The position numbers were made by a program, and so were the translations under genes. Below are positions 56,901 through 64,000 of a DNA stretch of 64,000 bases, piece after piece (the first letter of the stretch is position 1; each line of letters opens with the position of its first letter). The stretch lies in the NCBI GenBank assembly GCA_028622995.1, contig JAJQJQ010000021.1, positions 2,604,001 through 2,668,000 of the forward strand, given 5' to 3'. The stretch is from Panagrolaimus kolymaensis (taxonomy: Eukaryota; Nematoda; Chromadorea; Rhabditida; Panagrolaimidae). The notes beneath the pieces were generated by a model. It saw only the letters and a program-made list of their open reading frames with translations. It was not told where the DNA came from and ran no database searches.

Positions 56901-59900
56901 AGTAATTATTTTTTTTTTAAAAATACAAAAATCTTACAATTTTCTTTGTGATTTATTTTTTGGGCCTTCAAAGTTGTTGAGTAAGTTTGTCGGTATTTTA
57001 AATAAATCATCCACCTCTTAATCTTTATTTCGGCAGCAATGAAAGGAACTTTCATTAACAGCCAAAATTTAGTAATTATTTTTTTTTAAAAAATACAAAA
57101 ATCTTACAATTTTCTTTGTGATTTATTTTTTGGGCCTTCAAAGTTGTCGTATAAGTTTGTCGGTATTTTAAATAAATCATCCACCTCTTAATCTTTATTT
57201 CGGCAGCAATGAAAGGAACTTTCATTAACAGCCAAAATTTGGTAATTATTTTTTTTTAAAAAATACAAAAATCTTACAATTTTCTTTGTGATTTATTTTT
57301 TGGGCCTTCAAAGTTGTTGAGTAAGTTTGTCGGTATTTTAAATAAATCATCCACCTCTTAATCTTTATTTCGGCAGCAATGAAAGGAACTTTCTTTAACA
57401 GCAAAAAATTAGTAATTATTTTTTTTTTAAAAATACAAAAATCTTACAATTTTCTTTGTGATTTAATTTTTGGGCCTTCAAAGTTGTCGTGTAAGGTTGT
57501 CGGTATTTTAAATAAATCATCCACCTCTTAATCTTTATTTCGGCAGCAATGAAAGGAACTTTCATTAACAGCCAAAATTTAGTAATTATTTTTTTTAAAA
57601 AAATACAAAAATCTTACAATTTTCTTTGTGATTTATTTTTTGGGCCTTCAAAGTTGTCGTATAAGTTTGTCGGTATTTTAAATAAATCATCCACCTCTTA
57701 ATCTTTATTTCGGCAGCAATGAAAGGAACTTTCATTAACAGCAAAAAATTAGTAATTATTTTTTTTTTAAAAATACAAAAATCTTACAATTTTCTTTGTG
57801 ATTTATTTTTTGGGCCTTCAAAGTTGTTGAGTAAGTTTGTCGGTATTTTAAATAAATCATCCACCTCTTAATCTTTATTTCGGCAGCAATGAAAGGAACT
57901 TTCATTAACAGCCAAAATTTAGTAATTATTTTTTTTTAAAAAATACAAAAATCTTACAATTTTCTTTGTGATTTATTTTTTGGGCCTTCAAAGTTGTCGT
58001 ATAAGTTTGTCGGTATTTTAAATAAATCATCCACCTCTTAATCTTTATTTCGGCAGCAATGAAAGGAACTTTCATTAACAGCCAAAATTTGGTAATTATT
58101 TTTTTTAAAAAAATACAAAAATCTTACAATTTTCTTTGTGATTTATTTTTTGGGCCTTCAAAGTTGTTGAGTAAGTTTGTCGGTATTTTAAATAAATCAT
58201 CCACCTCTTAATCTTTATTTCGGCAGCAATGAAAGGAACTTTCATTAACAGCCAAAATTTAGTAATTATTTTTTTTTAAAAAATACAAAAATCTTACAAT
58301 TTTCTTTGTGATTTATTTTTTGGGCCTTCAAAGTTGTCGTATAAGTTTGTCGGTATTTTAAATAAATCATCCACCTCTTAATCTTTATTTCGGCAGCAAT
58401 GATTGGAACCGAATGTGATAGCAAAAAATTATTATGCTTTTTTTAAAGAAAAAACGCAAAATTCTTCAAATTTTCTTTGTGATTTATTTTTTGGGCCTTC
58501 AAAGTTGTCGTATAAGTTTGTCGGTATTTTAAATAAATCATCCACCTCTTAATCTTTATTTCGGCAGCAATGAAAGGAACTTTCATTAACAGCAAAAAAT
58601 TAGTAATTATTTTTTTTTTAAAAATACAAAAATCTTACAATTTTCTTTGTGATTTATTTTTTGGGCCTTCAAAGTTGTTGAGTAAGTTTGTCGGTATTTT
58701 AAATAAATCATCCACCTCTTAATCTTTATTTCGGCAGCAATGAAAGGAACTTTCATTAACAGCCAAAATTTAGTAATTATTTTTTTTTAAAAAATACAAA
58801 AATCTTACAATTTTCTTTGTGATTTATTTTTTGGGCCTTCAAAGTTGTCGTATAAGTTTGTCGGTATTTTAAATAAATCATCCACCTCTTAATCTTTATT
58901 TCGGCAGCAATGAAAGGAACTTTCATTAACAGCCAAAATTTGGTAATTATTTTTTTTTTAAAAATACAAAAATCTTACAATTTTCTTTGTGATTTATTTT
59001 TTGGGCCTTCAAAGTTGTTGAGTAAGTTTGTCGGTATTTTAAATAAATCATCCACCTCTTAATCTTTATTTCGGCAGCAATGAAAGGAACTTTCATTAAC
59101 AGCCAAAATTTGGTAATTATTTTTTTTAAAAAAATACAAAAATCTTACAATTTTCTTTGTGATTTATTTTTTGGGCCTTCAAAGTTGTTGAGTAAGTTTG
59201 TCGGTATTTTAAATAAATCATCCACCTCTTAATCTTTATTTCGGCAGCAATGAAAGGAACTTTCATTAACAGCCAAAATTTGGTAATTATTTTTTTTTAA
59301 AAAATACAAAAATCTTACAATTTTCTTTGTGATTTATTTTTTGGGCCTTCAAAGTTGTTGAGTAAGTTTGTCGGTATTTTAAATAAATCATCCACCTCTT
59401 AATCTTTATTTCGCCAGCAATGAATGGAACCGAATGTGATAGCAAAAAATTATTATGCTTTTTTTAAAGAAAAAACGCAAAATTCTTCAAATTTTCTTTG
59501 TGATTTATTTTTTGGGCCTTCAAAGTTGTCGTATAAGTTTGTCGGTATTTTAAATAAATCATCCACCTCTTAATCTTTATTTCGGCAGCAATGAAAGGAA
59601 CTTTCATTAACAGCAAAAAATTAGTAATTATTTTTTTTTTAAAAATACAAAAATCTTACAATTTTCTTTGTGATTTATTTTTTGGGCCTTCAAAGTTGTT
59701 GAGTAAGTTTGTCGGTATTTTAAATAAATCATCCACCTCTTAATCTTTATTTCGGCAGCAATGAAAGGAACTTTCATTAACAGCCAAAATTTAGTAATTA
59801 TTTTTTTTTAAAAAATACAAAAATCTTACAATTTTCTTTGTGATTTATTTTTTGGGCCTTCAAAGTTGTCGTATAAGTTTGTCGGTATTTTAAATAAATC

Positions 59901-62900
59901 ATCCACCTCTTAATCTTTATTTCGGCAGCAATGAAAGGAACTTTCATTAACAGCCAAAATTTGGTAATTATTTTTTTTTTAAAAATACAAAAATCTTACA
60001 ATTTTCTTTGTGATTTATTTTTTGGGCCTTCAAAGTTGTTGAGTAAGTTTGTCGGTATTTTAAATAAATCATCCACCTCTTAATCTTTATTTCGGCAGCA
60101 ATGAAAGGAACTTTCATTAACAGCCAAAATTTGGTAATTATTTTTTTTAAAAAAATACAAAAATCTTACAATTTTCTTTGTGATTTATTTTTTGGGCCTT
60201 CAAAGTTGTTGAGTAAGTTTGTCGGTATTTTAAATAAATCATCCACCTCTTAATCTTTATTTCGGCAGCAATGAAAGGAACTTTCATTAACAGCCAAAAT
60301 TTGGTAATTATTTTTTTTTAAAAAATACAAAAATCTTACAATTTTCTTTGTGATTTATTTTTTGGGCCTTCAAAGTTGTTGAGTAAGTTTGTCGGTATTT
60401 TAAATAAATCATCCACCTCTTAATCTTTATTTCGCCAGCAATGAATGGAACCGAATGTGATAGCAAAAAATTATTATGCTTTTTTTAAAGAAAAAACGCA
60501 AAATTCTTCAAATTTTCTTTGTGATTTATTTTTTGGGCCTTCAAAGTTGTCGTATAAGTTTGTCGGTATTTTAAATAAATCATCCACCTCTTAATCTTTA
60601 TTTCGGCAGCAATGAAAGGAACTTTCATTAACAGCAAAAAATTAGTAATTATTTTTTTTTTAAAAATACAAAAATCTTACAATTTTCTTTGTGATTTATT
60701 TTTTGGGCCTTCAAAGTTGTTGAGTAAGTTTGTCGGTATTTTAAATAAATCATCCACCTCTTAATCTTTATTTCGGCAGCAATGAAAGGAACTTTCATTA
60801 ACAGCCAAAATTTAGTAATTATTTTTTTTTAAAAAATACAAAAATCTTACAATTTTCTTTGTGATTTATTTTTTGGGCCTTCAAAGTTGTCGTATAAGTT
60901 TGTCGGTATTTTAAATAAATCATCCACCTCTTAATCTTTATTTCGGCAGCAATGAAAGGAACTTTCATTAACAGCCAAAATTTGGTAATTATTTTTTTTT
61001 TAAAAATACAAAAATCTTACAATTTTCTTTGTGATTTATTTTTTGGGCCTTCAAAGTTGTCGTATAAGTTTGTCGGTATTTTAAATAAATCATCCACCTC
61101 TTAATCTTTATTTCGGCAGCAATGAAAGGAACTTTCATTAACAGCCAAAATTTGGTAATTATTTTTTTTTTAAAAATACAAAAATCTTACAATTTTCTTT
61201 GTGATTTATTTTTTGGGCCTTCAAAGTTGTTGAGTAAGTTTGTCGGTATTTTAAATAAATCATCAACCTCTTATTCTTTATTTCGGCAGCAATGAAAGGA
61301 ACTTTCATTAACAGCCAAAATTTGGTAATTATTTTTTTTTTAAAAATACAAAAATCTTACAATTTTCTTTGTGATTTATTTTTTGGGCCTTCAAAGTTGT
61401 CGTATAAGTTTGTCGGTATTTTAAATAAATCATCCACCTCTTAATCTTTATTTCGGCAGCAATGAAAGGAACTTTCATTAACAGCCAAAATTTGGTAATT
61501 ATTTTTTTAAAAAAATACAAAAATCTTACAATTTTCTTTGTGATTTATTTTTTGGGCCTTCAAAGTTGTTGAGTAAGTTTGTCGGTATTTTAAATAAATC
61601 ATCCACCTCTTAATCTTTATTTCGGCAGCAATGAAAGGAACTTTCATTAACAGCCAAAATTTGGTAATTATTTTTTTTTTAAAAATACAAAAATCTTACA
61701 ATTTTCTTTGTGATTTATTTTTTGGGCCTTCAAAGTTGTTGAGTAAGTTTGTCGGTATTTTAAATAAATCATCAACCTCTTAATCTTTATTTCGGCAGCA
61801 ATGAAAGGAACTTTCATTAACAGCAAAAAATTATTAATTATTTTTTTTTAAAAAATACAAAAATCTTACAATTTTCTTTGTGATTTATTTTTTGGGCCTT
61901 CAAAGTTGTTGAATAAGTTTGTCGGTATTTTAAATAAATCATCCACCTCTTAATCTTTATTTCGGCAGCAATGAAAGGAACTTTCATTAACAGCAAAAAA
62001 TTATTAATTATTTTTTTTTAAAAAATACAAAAATCTTACAATTTTCTTTGTGATTTATTTTTTGGGCCTTCAAAGTTGTTGAATAAGTTTGTCGGTATTT
62101 TAAATAAATCATCCACCTCTTAATCTTTATTTCGGCAGCAATGAAAGGAACTTTCATTAACAGCAAAAAATTATTAATTATTTTTTTTTTAAAAATACAA
62201 AAATCTTACAATTTTCTTTGTGATTTATTTTTTGGGCCTTCAAAGTTGTCGTGTAAGGTTGTCGGTATTTTAAATAAATCATCCACCTCTTAATCTTTAT
62301 TTCGGCAGCAATGAAAGGAACTTTCATTAACAGCAAAAAATTATTAATTATTTTTTTTAAAAAAATACAAAAATCTTACAATTTTCTTTGTGATTTATTT
62401 TTTGGGCCTTCAAAGTTGTTGAATAAGTTTGTCGGTATTTTAAATAAATCATCCACCTCTTAATCTTTATTTCGGCAGCAATTAAAGGAACTTTCATTAA
62501 CAGCAAAAAATTATTAATTATTTTTTTTTTAAAAATACAAAAATCTTACAATTTTCTTTGTGATTTATTTTTTGGGCCTTCAAAGTTGTCGTGTAAGGTT
62601 GTCGGTATTTTAAATAAATCATCAACCTCTTAATCTTTATTTCGGCAGCAATGAAAGGAACTTTCATTAACAGCAAAAAATTATTAATTATTTTTTTTTT
62701 AAAAATGCAAAAATCTTACAATTTTCTTTGTGATTTATTTTTTGGGCCTTCAAAGTTGTTGAGTAAGTTTGTCGGTATTTTAAATAAATCATCAACCTCT
62801 TAATCTTTATTTCGGCAGCAATGAATGGAACTTTCATTAACAGCCAAAATTTAGTAATTATTTTTTAAAAAAAATACAAAAATCTTACAATTTTCTTTGT

Positions 62901-62945
62901 GATTTATTTTTTGGGCCTTCAAAGTTGTTGTAATAAGTTTGTGGT
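53974..62945. repeat. 170-bp satellite array, about 53 copies
   Basis: Tandem monomers of 170 bp (for example ATACAAAAATCTTAC starts at 54371, 54541 and 54711). The core is highly uniform: TTTGGGCCTTCAAAGTTG, then GTCGGTATTTTAAATAAATC, then CCACCTCTTAATCTTTATTT, then CGGCAGCAATGAAAGG. Variants differ mainly at GTTGTTGAGTAAGTTTG versus GTTGTCGTATAAGTTTG, GTTGTCGTGTAAGGTTG or GTTGTTGAATAAGTTTG, and in the A/T run. A distinct monomer with AATGGAACCGAATGTGATAG recurs at 53979, 55851, 56701, 58402, 59423 and 60444. Minus-strand frames of 60-109 codons are by-products. Confidence 0.98.
58402..60443. repeat. Higher-order repeat: two copies of a 1,021-bp six-monomer block
   Basis: 58402-59422 and 59423-60443 repeat the same order of six variant monomers, each beginning with the AATGGAACCG type. 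The block spacing (1,021 bp) equals six monomers plus one base. Earlier spacings of 850 and 1,701 bp are about five and ten monomers. Confidence 0.85.
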
Positions 62946-63377
62946 TAATATTTATTTGAAATACACTCAAACTTTGGGTAATTAAACAAGAAAATGATTA
63001 TTTTCGCGATACAATAGAAATGCAAAAGGCTTAAAACGCGATACATCAAAATTACATAGAAAAAGTCATAAAAAAGAGAAAAATGAAAAGCTAGTGTTTG
63101 ACAAAAGAAAGAAATTATAAAAATGATAGTCGCGGCTGCGACTTGGACTTGCTCGATGTGGTTTTTATCAGATCAAGCGATCACCTGAGCGCACACTCCC
63201 AAACAAAAGAAGTGGCATAATTGGGTTGAGCATTACGAATGGTAATAATTTCAAACATTAACATTTTCCGGTACGAAATAATCAATAAAAATATAAAACA
63301 TAATAAAATAAAATAAAATAATCGAACATTATTTAACTTGAATAATAAAATAATAAAATAATATGAATAATCAAATA
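62946..63377 (-). other. Probable 3' end / LTR region of a retroelement
   Basis: It follows the stop of the envelope-like frame on the minus strand, where a 3' LTR would lie. It contains a GC-richer patch (about 63130-63230) and, near the satellite border, an SL1-like 22-mer. I could not fix LTR ends because the other LTR is outside the window. Confidence 0.35.
62966..62987 (-). other. Spliced-leader-SL1-like 22-mer
   Basis: On the minus strand it begins GTTTAATTACCC and ends AAGTTTGAG, with one extra A between them. The nematode SL1 leader has the same two blocks. No donor GT follows directly at the SL position and no clear Sm site lies downstream, so this is not an ordinary SL RNA gene. 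Confidence 0.55.
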
Positions 63378-64000
63378 TTAATGTAATTTTAATACTATAA
63401 TAAGAATAACGAATAAGGCAATCAAAATGAATAAGTAGGTATAATTGGTAAGGAAAAAATCTTTAAATCCATGAATAATTTCAAGTGCAGTTGATGGAGC
63501 ATGAACTTCTTGGATTTTAGCAGGTGTCCAATTATCTCTTTCTGGAGCCTTCCAAAGAACAGCATCAATATTAAATTCAGAAACATGACCAGAGCAACGT
63601 AATTTGCATTTTTCAGCGACAATAGGATGACTAAGATGTAAATTTACTGTTTGGGCAGTAAGAGGATGCGAACATTTCAAAGGAAATGATTGGGTGGTGC
63701 ATTCAACATGTCCATCAGTGGTACCAAAATCAGTACCACAACTAATATTTAACATTGCCCCCGGTTGGCAATTGACGCATCCCGTCAAGGAATGCACAAT
63801 TGCCTCGCATTTGTTTCTATCAACAACAGTTGAAAGTTTAAGTTTTTGCAATCCAACTTTGAGTTGAACACGTGCATCTGATAATAAAACTATTTTATCA
63901 TCGATCATTTGAATATAATGATCTTTAAGCTTTCTTGGGAGTGGCTGTTCCGTAAAATATTGGTTTAGCATTGTGTTGGTTTGGCAATCACAATGAACAA
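63378..64000 (-). CDS. Retroelement envelope-like glycoprotein, C-terminal part (partial)
   Basis: The frame is open from the window edge to a stop at 63378-63380, so the protein is 5'-truncated here by the window and not by damage. The ectodomain part is Cys-rich, with GCVNC, ISCGTD, LKCSH and CKLRCSG, resembling the C-terminal domain of the phlebovirus-type class II fusion glycoprotein found in envelope genes of nematode LTR retroelements. A transmembrane helix (YLFILIALFVILIIVL) and a tail of only a few residues follow. A captured envelope of an endogenous LTR element (BEL/Pao or Gypsy type) is the likeliest reading. An integrated RNA-virus gene is possible. No internal stop in the visible part. 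Confidence 0.65.
   Translation of the reverse strand, partial: VHCDCQTNTMLNQYFTEQPLPRKLKDHYIQMIDDKIVLLSDARVQLKVGLQKLKLSTVVDRNKCEAIVHSLTGCVNCQPGAMLNISCGTDFGTTDGHVECTTQSFPLKCSHPLTAQTVNLHLSHPIVAEKCKLRCSGHVSEFNIDAVLWKAPERDNWTPAKIQEVHAPSTALEIIHGFKDFFLTNYTYLFILIALFVILIIVLKLH

Noticed and set aside
54020..61520. Open frames of 63-109 codons on the minus strand inside the satellite
   Set aside because: They are the same monomer translated in different frames. The 170-bp period is not a multiple of three and frames end at each indel.
53974..62945. CRISPR-like array or CENP-B-box satellite
   Set aside because: Monomers are contiguous with no spacers, and I see no sequence resembling the 17-bp CENP-B box.
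62945..62990. SL RNA gene on the minus strand
   Set aside because: No GT donor directly after the leader, no Sm-binding site and no stem-loops downstream.

Overview
This window looks like nuclear DNA of a free-living or clade IV-type nematode. It is strongly AT-rich. Genes are split by many short introns (about 45-100 nt, a few of 500-740 nt) with GTAAG-type donors and TTTTCAG or TTTTTAG acceptors. The gene content is worm-like: a TTBK-like casein-kinase relative, a short SH2 tyrosine kinase of the Fer type, an MSP domain, a paralog pair of nematode-type proteins, and an F-box-like fragment. The F-box-like fragment and the general style remind me of Panagrolaimidae, but that placement is inference.

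Layout. 1-4.8 kb is AT-rich spacer with a dense CAGTTT motif cluster. 4.8-6.6 kb: cytosolic sulfotransferase. 8.0-11.9 kb: tandem paralog pair of unrecognised proteins. 12.3-14.5 kb: DHHC palmitoyltransferase. 15.9-17.0 kb: secreted N-glycosylated protein. 17.5-18.8 kb: short-chain dehydrogenase (RDH/17beta-HSD type). 19.0-20.6 kb: long near-perfect inverted repeat. 21.1-22.9 kb: ten-exon FLYWCH-type zinc-finger gene. 23.4-25.0 kb (minus): a possible micro-gene and a type I membrane protein. 25.4-32.2 kb: a run of genes, mostly on the minus strand, with visible damage: MSP domain, Ser/Thr kinase, GalNAc-transferase, a two-domain unknown on the plus strand, and mitochondrial ribosomal protein S5. 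32.8-37.9 kb: a hAT transposon with a perfect 8-bp target duplication. 38.7 kb: a tRNA gene. 39.8 kb: a copied fragment of the GalNAc-transferase. 42.1-43.6 kb: TTBK-like kinase. 44.1-46.0 kb: SH2 tyrosine kinase whose last codons and 3' end come from a copied piece of the MSP gene. 46.3-47.8 kb: damaged CLASP. 49-52.3 kb: two minisatellites, GC-rich hairpins and a possible Helitron end. 54.0-62.9 kb: a 170-bp satellite array with higher-order structure. 63.4-64 kb: the C-terminal part of a retroelement envelope-like glycoprotein running off the window.

The main story is genome dynamics rather than a pathway. Several conserved genes between 25 and 48 kb carry frameshifts, nonsense codons, lost splice sites or truncations. 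Two pieces of the 25-29 kb cluster have been copied in inverted orientation to 39.8 and 46.0 kb. This fits redundant gene copies decaying, for example after polyploidy or segmental duplication. Assembly indels could explain some of it. The mrps-5 and CLASP orthologs would be expected to have intact copies elsewhere. Exon limits were placed by eye from splice signals and reading frame, so ends may be off by a few bases.
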